Origin: Streptomyces sp. DG1A-41
GTDB taxonomy: Bacteria; Actinomycetota; Actinomycetes; Streptomycetales; Streptomycetaceae
DNA length: 64,000 bases
Direction: 5' to 3'
NCBI RefSeq assembly: GCF_037055355.1
Contig: NZ_CP146350.1
Location: 248,001 to 312,000 of the forward strand
Shown piece after piece: positions 34,011 through 42,593 of this stretch; the stretch's first letter is position 1, and each line of letters begins with the position of its first letter. A program made the position numbers and the translations under genes. The notes below the pieces were generated by a model, which saw only the letters and a program-made list of their open reading frames with translations, had not been told where the DNA came from and did no database searches.

Positions 34011-35309
34011 GTGAGTTCGCGCACCTCCTCCGGCCAGGCACGTACCTCCGGGAAGCGGGCCGTCGCCCGCCACGGCTGGGCGCATGCCCTCGTCACCGTG
34101 CTCGGCGGACTGCTCGCCATGGCGGTGGTGTCGGCTCTGGGCCTGTGGGCGGCCGGGGCGGCGGACCTCCCGGACGGCGCGTTCGCACCGGTCGTCGTGG
34201 CGACCGTGGTCACCGCCGTCGGGGGCTCGGTGAAGCTCTCGGGAAGCGCCGGAGGCCTCGCCGACACGCAGGCGGGCCTGACCGTCATCCCGCTGTCCGT
34301 CACGCTCACCGGGGCGCTGGTGATCGCCTGGGGCTTCCTGCGGCCGCTGCGGCACCGCGCGGTCGCCGGTGCCGCGGAGCTTGCCGGCTGGGCCGCAAGG
34401 ATCGCGGCCCTGTGGCTGCTCGCGCTGATCGGCCTGGCCCTCGCCGCCCGCCACACGTTCGACATCTCCCTCGGGAACGACGCCCTGGGCGAACTCGGTG
34501 ACCTGTTCGGCGTCTCACCGGAGATCGGCTTCACCACCGACGTTCCGCTGTCCGTGTTCGTCGGCGTGGTGTGGCTGGCCGGTGTGCTGGTGCTGGCCCT
34601 GCTGGTGTCGCGCGGCGCCCCGCTGCCGGCCGGGCTGCTGCGTTTCCAGACGTCGGTGCGGCCGGCCGCGTACGCGATGGTCGCGCTGCTGCTCGCCTAC
34701 GTCGTCATCGGCGTGGTCGTCGCCCTGGTCGTGGCGGCGACACGGGGGCACGCTGCGGAGACGTTCGCCGTGATCCTGCTCGGCATGCCCAACCTGGTGT
34801 GGCTGACGCTGACGATCGGCCTCGGCGCCACCTGGAACGGCCGGGTGGAGGGGCCGTTCGGGCTGCCCATGCCGCATGTGCTCGACGAGGTGCTGCGCAC
34901 CCCGGACATCTCCGAGCTGAACCTGAGGACGCTCTCCGAGCACGACGGCAGGGTGTGGTGGCTGCTGGTCGTCGACGCGGTGCTGCTGATCGCCGCCGCG
35001 TTCGTGATGGCGGCCCGCTCGCCGGCCCGGGTACGGGCCTGGCAGCACGCCGTGCACATGGCGGTCGCGCTCGTGCTCACGGTGTTCATGATCTGCCTGG
35101 TCGGGCGCATCTCCGCGCACTACGGCCTGTCCGTGCTCGGCATCGGCGACCTGGGCGGCGGCCTCGCGGGCGAGCTGTTCCTCAGACCCCGGCTGTGGGG
35201 GGCCGTGGGCCTGGCCGTCCCGTGGGGGCTGGTGACCGGGTTCGCCGGGGCGCTGCTGGCGCGGCACGTACGGCGGCGGGGTGAGGTGCGCGCCGAGCGG
35301 GCGGGCTGA
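34011..35309 (+). CDS. Streptophobe family integral membrane protein
   Basis: This 432-residue hydrophobic protein has about ten predicted transmembrane helices (for example ALVTVLGGLLAMAVVSALGL, ALLLAYVVIGVVVALVVA, VDAVLLIAAAFVMAA, LVLTVFMICLVGRIS). Conserved loops read ADLPDGAFAPVVVATVVTAV and GMPNLVWLTLTIGLGATWNG. It matches the streptophobe family known mainly from Streptomyces, function unknown. GTG 34011 is the probable start. The gene is divergent from the DUF6777 gene, a partnership seen repeatedly in the genus as far as I recall. Confidence 0.8.
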   Translation: MSSRTSSGQARTSGKRAVARHGWAHALVTVLGGLLAMAVVSALGLWAAGAADLPDGAFAPVVVATVVTAVGGSVKLSGSAGGLADTQAGLTVIPLSVTLTGALVIAWGFLRPLRHRAVAGAAELAGWAARIAALWLLALIGLALAARHTFDISLGNDALGELGDLFGVSPEIGFTTDVPLSVFVGVVWLAGVLVLALLVSRGAPLPAGLLRFQTSVRPAAYAMVALLLAYVVIGVVVALVVAATRGHAAETFAVILLGMPNLVWLTLTIGLGATWNGRVEGPFGLPMPHVLDEVLRTPDISELNLRTLSEHDGRVWWLLVVDAVLLIAAAFVMAARSPARVRAWQHAVHMAVALVLTVFMICLVGRISAHYGLSVLGIGDLGGGLAGELFLRPRLWGAVGLAVPWGLVTGFAGALLARHVRRRGEVRAERAG

Positions 35310-35343
35310 CGCCGGGCACACCGACTGCCCTGCGGCCGCTGCT

Positions 35344-36330
35344 CTACGTCCGCTCCTTGAAGACCGGTTCGGCCCAGCGCGGGGGCGGCTTCGGCCGCTC
35401 CTCCCGCGGCTGCCGGCCCGCCCGGGCGGGAGCGGGCCCCGCGACGGCCCCGCCTCCGGTCGTCGCGGCGCGCAGGGCGGCGACGAAGTCGAGGCAGGAC
35501 GGGTACCGGTCGTCGGGTCTCTTGGCGAGGGCCTTGGCGAAGACCGGGTCCACCTGTGGGGGGAGGTCGGGGCGGGCCTCGGTCAGCGGGGGCGGGTCGT
35601 CGTACTGGTGTGCCCACAGCAGGGCCATGTCGTCGTCCCGCAGGAAGGGCGGATGGCCGGTGAGAGTCTCGTAGACGACGCAGGCGAAGCCGTAGACGTC
35701 GCAGCGGGCGTCGACCGGGCGGCCCGAGATCTGCTCGGGGGCGACGTAGTCGAGCGTGCCGACGAACTGGCCGACCGTGGTGAAGCCGGTCAGCGACAGC
35801 GACTTCTTCGTCAGGCCGAAGTCGGTGAGGTAGACGTGCTCGGGGTGGTCGCTGTCAGTGCCGCGGGAGACCAGGATGTTGCCGGGCTTGACGTCCCGGT
35901 GCACCAGCCCGTGGTCGTGGGCCGCGTCGAGCGCGGAGGCGACCTGGGCGGCGATGCGTACGGCGGTGGCGGGCGGCAACGGGCCCTCCCGGTCCAGGAG
36001 ATGGCGCAGGTCGCTGCCGGCGACGAACCGCATCGCGATGTACAGCACGCCGTCCGTCTCGCCGGCCTCGAAGACCGGCACGATGTGCGGGTGGTCGATC
36101 GCGGCGGCGGCCCGGGACTCGTGGGTGAAGCGGCGCCGGAAGGTGTCGTTGCGGGCGAGTTCCGGGGCGAGCAGCTTGAGTGCGACGGCGCGCTCCAGAC
36201 GCAGGTCCCGGGCCCGGTAGACCACGGCCATGCCGCCGCGCCCGATCTCCTGCTCTATCCGGTACCCGGCGATCTGCTGCCCGACCAGCTCGGAGGGCCG
36301 CCCCGAGAACAGACTCGTCTCGCGGTTCAC
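35344..36330 (-). CDS. Soluble Ser/Thr protein kinase
   Basis: This 328-residue Hanks-type kinase has all key motifs: Gly loop IGRGGMAVVYRARD, Lys in VALKLLAPE, HRD loop VHRDVKPGNILVS, DFG in LTDFGLTKK, a TLDYVAPEQ APE segment and DVYGFACVVYETLTGHPPF. There is no transmembrane helix; the C-terminus is a short Pro/Arg-rich tail. GTG 36330 overlaps the stop of the upstream repeat-protein gene (GTGA), so translation is coupled. It ends an operon with an FHA-ABC exporter, an arrangement that parallels mycobacterial pknF-Rv1747, where the kinase phosphorylates the exporter. Confidence 0.93.
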   Translation of the reverse strand: MNRETSLFSGRPSELVGQQIAGYRIEQEIGRGGMAVVYRARDLRLERAVALKLLAPELARNDTFRRRFTHESRAAAAIDHPHIVPVFEAGETDGVLYIAMRFVAGSDLRHLLDREGPLPPATAVRIAAQVASALDAAHDHGLVHRDVKPGNILVSRGTDSDHPEHVYLTDFGLTKKSLSLTGFTTVGQFVGTLDYVAPEQISGRPVDARCDVYGFACVVYETLTGHPPFLRDDDMALLWAHQYDDPPPLTEARPDLPPQVDPVFAKALAKRPDDRYPSCLDFVAALRAATTGGGAVAGPAPARAGRQPREERPKPPPRWAEPVFKERT

Positions 36331-37544
36331 CGGGCGTCACCCTCGGGCGACACGACCCGGGTGGGCTCGGACCCCACGACCCGCGTGGGCGGCGCCTCGG
36401 CCGACCCGCCCGCCTCCTCGTCAGAAGCCGGCTCGCCGTCCCCCTCGGGGGACACGACCCGGGCGGGCGGCGCCTCGGGAGGCACGACCCGGGTCGGCTC
36501 GGGCGCCTCAGACGACACGACCTGCGTCGGCTGGGCAGCCTCGGGGGGCACGGTCCGCGAGGGCGCGGGCGCCTCAGACGGCACCGACCGCGTCGGCTCG
36601 GGAACCTCTGGCGACACCACTTGCGTGGGGGCGGGGCCCTCCGGAGGCACGGTCCGCGAGGGCGCGGGCGCCTCAGACGGCACCGACCGCGTCGGCTCGG
36701 GAACCTCTGGCGACACCACCCGCGTAGGGGCAGGAACCTCCGGAGGCACGGTCCGCGAAGGCTCGGGCGCCTCAGACGACACGTTCCGCCTCGGCTCGGC
36801 ACCCCCCGGCGACACCACCCACCTCGGCTCCGCCGCTTCAGGCGACACCACCCGCGTCGGCTCCGGTGGCTCGGGAGAAGCAGCCCCCGAGGGCTCCGGC
36901 GGTACGACCCGTGTGGGCGGTGCCTCGGCCGGACGGGCCGACCGTTCGGGCCGGGGCGCCTGCTCGGCCCGAGGTGTCTCCTCGACTGCCTCCGCGGGGA
37001 CGACCCGGGTGGGGGTGCGCGCCGGGGCCGGGGGCTCGGACGGGCGGGGCTCCGGGTGGGCCCGGGGTGTCTCGTCCGTCGCGTACGTGGTCACCCGGGT
37101 GCCGTCGGCGTACACCCAGTGCCCGTGGGCGGCGTCGTAGAGCCACACGGACTCACCGTCGACGACGACGCCGATTCGCAGCCCGTGGGTGCGTGCGTGG
37201 AAGGACTCCCGGTCCAGACCGCCGGCGAGGTCCTCGACCGCGGACCGGTAGCGAGCCAGGGCCTCCTGCGCGCGGCCCAGCAGCGGGCGCGGGTCGGCGC
37301 TGCGGGTGAGCGGCCCGTCCGCGGCGGGCGGATCCTGCGGTACGGCGACCAGGCGGCGGCCGTCCACCCAGGCCGACCAGCCGTTGAAGCACAGCACATG
37401 CCCCCAGTCGCCCTGCCGCTCCAGCAGCTGCACCGGGAGCAGCGGGTCCAGGTCCACGGTGGGCCGGGCCGGGTCGGGGGCCTCCCAGGCGGGCATCCCG
37501 TGCTGCGGGACGACGTGGGTGGGCCGGAAACCGGGAGTCGTCAT
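36327..37544 (-). CDS. Repeat protein with tandem P-(T/S)-x-x-V motifs
   Basis: This is a 405-residue protein. The N-terminal 150 residues form a small folded region (PVQLLERQGDWGHVLCFNGW, VWLYDAAHGHWVYADGTRV) resembling an SH3-like or WG-repeat module. Residues about 165-405 are a disordered tail of 17 short Pro/Glu-rich units, typically EPTRVVSPE. Fourteen units have Thr or Ser followed three residues later by Val (eleven with Thr). Many FHA domains recognise phospho-Thr with a preferred hydrophobic residue at +3, so the tail looks like a multivalent docking platform. Neighbouring genes encode an FHA-containing exporter and a kinase. ATG 37544 follows GGGAG. The function is inferred. Confidence 0.85.
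   Translation of the reverse strand: MTTPGFRPTHVVPQHGMPAWEAPDPARPTVDLDPLLPVQLLERQGDWGHVLCFNGWSAWVDGRRLVAVPQDPPAADGPLTRSADPRPLLGRAQEALARYRSAVEDLAGGLDRESFHARTHGLRIGVVVDGESVWLYDAAHGHWVYADGTRVTTYATDETPRAHPEPRPSEPPAPARTPTRVVPAEAVEETPRAEQAPRPERSARPAEAPPTRVVPPEPSGAASPEPPEPTRVVSPEAAEPRWVVSPGGAEPRRNVSSEAPEPSRTVPPEVPAPTRVVSPEVPEPTRSVPSEAPAPSRTVPPEGPAPTQVVSPEVPEPTRSVPSEAPAPSRTVPPEAAQPTQVVSSEAPEPTRVVPPEAPPARVVSPEGDGEPASDEEAGGSAEAPPTRVVGSEPTRVVSPEGDAR
36547..36719. repeat. 74-bp perfect direct repeat inside the repeat-protein gene
   Basis: Bases 36547-36620 recur exactly at 36646-36719, a 99-bp period equal to 33 codons. The duplication preserves the reading frame and expands the P-(T/S)-x-x-V array. Such repeats are prone to copy-number change by slippage or recombination. 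Confidence 0.85.
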
Positions 37545-37553
37545 AGGGGCTCC

Positions 37554-39884
37554 CTACCTCCGCATCACGGCCGGTTCGTGGCGGCGCAGCAGCCGGGACA
37601 CCAGGAAGCCGAAGAGCGCCGACAGCACGAGCAGCATCCCGACGTCGAGCAGCCACGTGCCCGCCGAGTGCTCGAAGAGCGGGTCCTTGGTCAGGTCGTC
37701 GGGCACGATCCTGGCCAGCCCGACCGTGCCGGCCATCGCGGCCAGCGCCCAGCGCGCGGGCACCAGCCAGCCCAGCTGCTCGAGCCCGGGAACACCGTCC
37801 AGCTTCAGCAGGGCACCGCAGAAGACGACCTGGACGATGGCGATGAGCACGAGCAGCGGCATCGTCACCTCCTCCTTGCGCACCAGCGCGGAGATGAACA
37901 GGCCGAGCATCATGGCCGTGAACGCCAGCAGGGCGACGGCGACCGCGATCTCCACCAGGGGCGGCATCAGCACGCCTTCGCCACCGGGCGCGTTGAGGTC
38001 CACTCCGAGCAGGGCGACCAGGGTCAGCACCACCGCCTGGAGCACGGTGATGACGCCCAGTACGACGACCTTGGACATCAGGTACGCCGATCTGGACAGG
38101 CCCACCGCCCGCTCACGCTGGTAGATCACTCGTTCCTTGACGAGTTCGCGCACGGCGTTGGCGGCCCCGGTGAGCACCGCGCCGACACACAGGATGAGCA
38201 GGGCGTTCATCGCCGTGTCGAGCGTCAGCCTGCCGCCCGCGAGCGCCCGCGCCATCACGCCCATGACGAACGGCAGGGCGATCATGATGATCAGGAAGGT
38301 GCGGTCGGCGCTGAGCGCGGCCGCGTACCGGCGCACCAGCGTGCCGAGCTGGGCGGCCCGGCTGCGCGGCCGGGGCGGCGGGGCGATGACGACGGGCCCG
38401 GACCGGGGTTGCGGGGGCTGGGCGGTGGCGTCGGCGACGTACCGGCGGTGGAAGGGCGAGGCGCTGTAGTCCCCGGCCCAGTCCCGGCCCGCGTCCCGGT
38501 CGAAGGCCTCGAAGGCCTCCGGCCACTGCTCGAACCCGAAGTACGCCAGGGCGTCCTCGGGCGGCCCGTAGTAGGCGATCTTCCCGCCGGGCGCGAGCAC
38601 GAGGAGCCGGTCGCACACGTCCAGGCTGAGCACGCTGTGGGTGACCACGATGACGGTCCGGCCGTCGTCGGCGAGGCCGCGCAGCATGTGCATCACCGAG
38701 CGGTCCATGCCGGGGTCGAGTCCGGAGGTCGGCTCGTCGAGGAACAGCAGGGACGGCTTGGTCAGCAGCTCCAAGGCCACGCTGACGCGCTTGCGCTGGC
38801 CGCCGGACAGGCTGTGCACGGGCTGGTCGGCGCGCTGTTCCAGGCCCAGTTCGCGGATCACCTCGTCGACCCGGGCGCGCCGCTCGGCCTTGGCCGTGTC
38901 CTGCGGGAAGCGCAGCTCGGCGGCGTAGGAGAGGGCTTTGCGGACGGTCAGCTGGGCGTGCAGGATGTCGTCCTGCGGCACGAGGCCGATGCGCTGGCGC
39001 AGCTCGGCGTAGTCGCGGTAGAGGTCGCGGCCGTCGTAGAGGACGGTGCCGTGGTCGGCGGGCTTCTGGCCGGTGAGGGCGTTGAGGAGCGTGGACTTCC
39101 CGGCGCCGCTCGGGCCGACGACGGCGAGCAGGCACTTCTCCCCCACCGGGAACGACACGTGGTCGAGCAGCGTCTTGCGGCCCCGGTCGACGGTGACCGC
39201 GAGGTTCTGCACGTCGAGGGAGACCTCACCGGTGTCGACGTACTCCTGGAGCTGGTCGCCGACGAGGCAGAACGCCGAGTGGCCGATGCCGACGATGTCG
39301 CCCTGGCCGACCGGGGCACTGGTGACGCGGCTGCCGTTGAGGTATGTGCCGTTGTGGCTGCCGAGGTCGGTGATCTCGTAGGTCCCGTCGGGCAGGGCGC
39401 GCAGTTCGGCGTGCCGGCGGGAGACCACCAGGTCGTCGATGACCAGGTCGTTGTCGGCGGCGCGGCCGATGCGGACAGTGCGGGAGGGCAGCGGCCGGAC
39501 GGTCGTGGGCTGCCGGTAGGTGCCCGTCATGGCCGGCATGGAGACGGCGGAGGGGCGTTCCGGGGCCGGAGCGGGGCGCCCCAGCAGGACTACGCGGGGG
39601 CCGTCGGCGGGGTTGCCGAAGCGGATGACGCTGCCGGGGCCGACGTCCCACTCGTGGATGCGGCGGCCGTCGGCGTAGGTGCCGTTGGTGCTGTTCTCGT
39701 CCTCGATGGTCCAGTGCCCGTCGTCGGGCCGCAGCACCGCGTGGTGCCAGGAGACCCGGTCGTCGTCGATGACGATGTCACTCAACGGGTCGCGCCCGAC
39801 GTGGTAGTCGCGGCCCGGAATCATCACTGTGGAGCCCGTCTCGGTCTCCAGGACGAGTTCTGGTGCTACCGACGACTGCGCCAT
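37554..39884 (-). CDS. ABC exporter with two N-terminal FHA domains (Rv1747-like)
   Basis: This 776-residue fusion has two FHA domains (first about 20-95 with VGRDPLSDIVID, VSWHHA, NSTNGTYADG; second about 130-200 with IGRAADNDLVIDD, VSRRHAEL, SHNGTYLNG). An ABC ATPase follows (Walker A GPSGAGKSTLL, signature LSGGQRKRVS, Walker B LLFLDEPTSGLD, switch His in VVTHS), then an ABC-2 type permease of about six helices. Mycobacterial Rv1747 has the same order, and its FHA domains bind phospho-Thr after PknF phosphorylation. Both FHA domains keep the Arg, Ser, His and Asn recognition residues. ATG 39884 has no Shine-Dalgarno sequence but a TAGAAT -10 element 7 bases upstream, suggesting a leaderless mRNA. 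Confidence 0.93.
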   Translation of the reverse strand: MAQSSVAPELVLETETGSTVMIPGRDYHVGRDPLSDIVIDDDRVSWHHAVLRPDDGHWTIEDENSTNGTYADGRRIHEWDVGPGSVIRFGNPADGPRVVLLGRPAPAPERPSAVSMPAMTGTYRQPTTVRPLPSRTVRIGRAADNDLVIDDLVVSRRHAELRALPDGTYEITDLGSHNGTYLNGSRVTSAPVGQGDIVGIGHSAFCLVGDQLQEYVDTGEVSLDVQNLAVTVDRGRKTLLDHVSFPVGEKCLLAVVGPSGAGKSTLLNALTGQKPADHGTVLYDGRDLYRDYAELRQRIGLVPQDDILHAQLTVRKALSYAAELRFPQDTAKAERRARVDEVIRELGLEQRADQPVHSLSGGQRKRVSVALELLTKPSLLFLDEPTSGLDPGMDRSVMHMLRGLADDGRTVIVVTHSVLSLDVCDRLLVLAPGGKIAYYGPPEDALAYFGFEQWPEAFEAFDRDAGRDWAGDYSASPFHRRYVADATAQPPQPRSGPVVIAPPPRPRSRAAQLGTLVRRYAAALSADRTFLIIMIALPFVMGVMARALAGGRLTLDTAMNALLILCVGAVLTGAANAVRELVKERVIYQRERAVGLSRSAYLMSKVVVLGVITVLQAVVLTLVALLGVDLNAPGGEGVLMPPLVEIAVAVALLAFTAMMLGLFISALVRKEEVTMPLLVLIAIVQVVFCGALLKLDGVPGLEQLGWLVPARWALAAMAGTVGLARIVPDDLTKDPLFEHSAGTWLLDVGMLLVLSALFGFLVSRLLRRHEPAVMRR

Positions 39885-39891
39885 GACCAAG

Positions 39892-39928
39892 ATTCTACCG
39901 ATTTGCCTGACATATGACTCAGTGAGTC
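39892..39928 (-). promoter_or_regulatory. Leaderless promoter with overlapping palindrome
   Basis: On the minus strand TAGAAT (39897-39892) lies 7 bases before the ATG of the FHA-ABC gene, which fits a leaderless transcript. The palindrome GACTCAGTGAGTC (39916-39928) overlaps the expected -35 position and could be an operator. Both sit in the 46-bp gap after the upstream small gene. Confidence 0.45.
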
Positions 39929-39930
39929 GC

Positions 39931-40341
39931 TCAGGCCACGGGTACGCCCAGGACGGGGGCCGTCCGCTGCATCCGCAGGGCGTCCACGGACTCGGCGAGC
40001 AGCTCGTACTCGGTGGTGTCGTCGCTGGTGGCGATGCGCACCAGCCGTCCGGCCGCCAACTCCTCGGCGACCCGCTCCTGCCGGCCGGCATCGGCGCACC
40101 AGGCGCGCAGCAGGGTGGGCACGTCGGGCACGGTCTCGGCGACCGGCACGAGCGCGCCCGGCGGTAAGTGCTCGGCGTCGGGCTGGGGGTCGAGGCGCTG
40201 GGCGATCCAGGAGGCGCGGTCGCGCAGCCACCACAGGGCGAGGGCGAGCGTGGGCGCCCGGTAGGTGCCCAGGGGGACGCCGATGCGGCGGCCGTCGCAG
40301 ACTCCGTACGCCGTGACATGGCACAGAAACTCGTCGTGCAC
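39931..40341 (-). CDS. Hypothetical protein at the head of the FHA-ABC operon
   Basis: This 136-residue protein of unknown function has an N-terminal CHVTAYGVCDGRRIGVPLGTYR, a Trp-rich helix LALALWWLRDRASWIAQRL and a C-terminal segment VRIATSDDTTEYELLAESVD. No signal, membrane helix or known domain can be named. GTG 40341 is strongly supported by GGGGAGGGG about 5 bases upstream. It is 46 bp upstream of the FHA-ABC gene on the same strand and may be co-transcribed, though a separate promoter is likely for the latter. Confidence 0.7.
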   Translation of the reverse strand: MHDEFLCHVTAYGVCDGRRIGVPLGTYRAPTLALALWWLRDRASWIAQRLDPQPDAEHLPPGALVPVAETVPDVPTLLRAWCADAGRQERVAEELAAGRLVRIATSDDTTEYELLAESVDALRMQRTAPVLGVPVA

Positions 40342-40677
40342 GTGCCCCTCCCCCGTTGCCCTGCCCGCCTGCCGGCCCGGCCTCGCCTGTTCCGCGACTC
40401 GCGTGCTGTGCGTAAGGGCGCCGTCGCTTGATGTGAAAGCGCTCTCGCTGGTCAGTATGTTCACTACTGAAACACTGTCACCATGTCTTTCCGGCCACTC
40501 TCTTGGCATATTCACACCCCGAGTTGGCCGAAACCCCGCGGGCAGTCGCCAGGGGGCATGACTCCGGAGGTGACCGACGGCCGAGCCGAGCGCGGGCAGG
40601 GTGGTCCGTGCCGGTTCACCGCGAGCGGTGAACCGCAGCCTGACCAGCAGACACCACCCCTCGGAGGCTGATCGCCC
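40342..40677. promoter_or_regulatory. Intergenic region with LacI-like operator
   Basis: This 336-bp region has no gene. GAAAGCGCTCTC (40435-40446) resembles the LacI/GalR operator core GAAAGCGCTTTC. An AT-richer patch (40450-40500) follows and may hold a promoter for either flank. The rest is unremarkable. Confidence 0.35.
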
Positions 40678-41086
40678 ATGTCCGCACCCGCCCACCGTCA
40701 CGAGGACGCCGTCGCCCGCTACTTCGAGGCCTGGAACGCCGAGGGCCCGGCGGCACGGGCGATGGCGGTCGCCGCCGCCTGGACCGAGGACGGCGGTTAC
40801 ACCGACCCTCCCCCAAGCTCTTCGAGCAGGGGGCCCCGGCCGACGTCCGCGGCCATGAGCAGATCGCCGCGCCGATCGCGGCGGCCCGCGAGCGGTTCCC
40901 GGGGTTCGTGTTCCGGCAAACCGGCGGGTCGACGGGCACCACCGCATCGCGCGCTTCTCGTGGGAGCTGGTGAGCGAGACCGACGGCTCGGCGCCCGTGA
41001 CCGGGGCGGATGTGATCACGCTGGACGAGCAGGGCCGGATCAGGGCCGTGCTCGGTTTTCCGGACCGGGTGCCCGCCGGGGCGTGA
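40678..41086 (+). pseudogene. SnoaL-like / nuclear transport factor 2 family protein, disrupted
   Basis: From ATG 40678 the frame reads a SnoaL-like N-terminus (HEDAVARYFEAWNAEGPAARA, WTEDGGYTDP). A palindromic repeat (40808-40833) then interrupts it. The fold resumes in another frame as ADVRGHEQIAAPIAAARERF and FVFRQTGG, and after a further missing base as VDGHHRIARFSWELV to DEQGRIRAVLGF with a stop at 41084. Two lesions make a product impossible. SnoaL-like proteins are small cone-fold enzymes or binding proteins. The repeat insertion is the more informative lesion because the same element occurs at 61554. Confidence 0.7.
40808..40833. repeat. 26-bp palindromic repeat (copy 1)
   Basis: CTCCCCC, then AAGCTCTTCGAGCA, then GGGGG forms a hairpin-like palindrome with inner arms GCTC and GAGC. 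The same 26 bases occur in reverse complement at 61554-61581. It interrupts the SnoaL-like gene. Similar GC-rich hairpin elements recur in Streptomyces genomes, to my knowledge. Confidence 0.7.
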
Positions 41087-41125
41087 GACCGGCGATGAGT
41101 TTCCCGGTGTCCGGCGCTCTGGTGT

Positions 41126-41451
41126 GTGAGAGGCGACCGAAGACCGGAGGACACCACGGCCACCACCGGAAAACTGGACGTGGAAGCTACCGCGGCCCTG
41201 CGCAAGAGCCCCGCCGAGGGCGGCTGGACCTGTCCGGGCAGGCCCCGGTCCGTCGAGTTCTTCGGCACCCGCGGCCTGGTCGAAATCCGCGGGACGATCG
41301 ACGGGCACCCGTTCCGCGGTTCGTTCACGCACTGGGCGACGGCACGCACAAGCCGCCCGTGAGAGCCGACGTCCGCAAGGCCATCGGCAAGGAGGAGGGC
41401 GACACGGTGACGGTGCGCCTGGAGGAGCCGATCGGCTCCCAGAGCGCGTGA
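41126..41451 (+). pseudogene. DUF1905-like small protein, frameshifted
   Basis: The frame encodes [19 protein letters not shown] and [18 protein letters not shown]; the DUF1905 fold continues one base off at 41329 as [20 protein letters not shown] and EEGDTVTVRLEEP to a stop at 41449. One base is missing near 41327. A likely ancestral start, preceded by GGAGG, now reads ACG instead of ATG (about 41138), so both initiation and frame may be damaged. Function in the family is unknown. Confidence 0.6.
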
Positions 41452-41483
41452 CCGGGGGCGGCCGCCCCGGTCGGGCAGGTCGG

Positions 41484-42476
<993 letters not shown>

Positions 42477-42593
42477 CGCGACTCCAGAGGGGTTGGCTCG
42501 GTCGGGAGGAAACCGATGTCCACTCTGTCGTGACCTGCGCCCATGCGTCCAACAGAAGAATCCGATGGAATTCAGCGGCTACGCTTCTCAGTC

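Noticed and set aside
36340..36900. CRISPR-like spacing of repeats
   Set aside because: The repeats are in-frame codons of the P-(T/S)-x-x-V protein with no unique spacers of constant length and no cas genes.
36180..39917. 1245-residue open frame on the plus strand
   Set aside because: Mirror of the FHA-ABC and repeat-protein genes; composition is low-complexity and the minus-strand genes carry complete ABC and FHA motifs.
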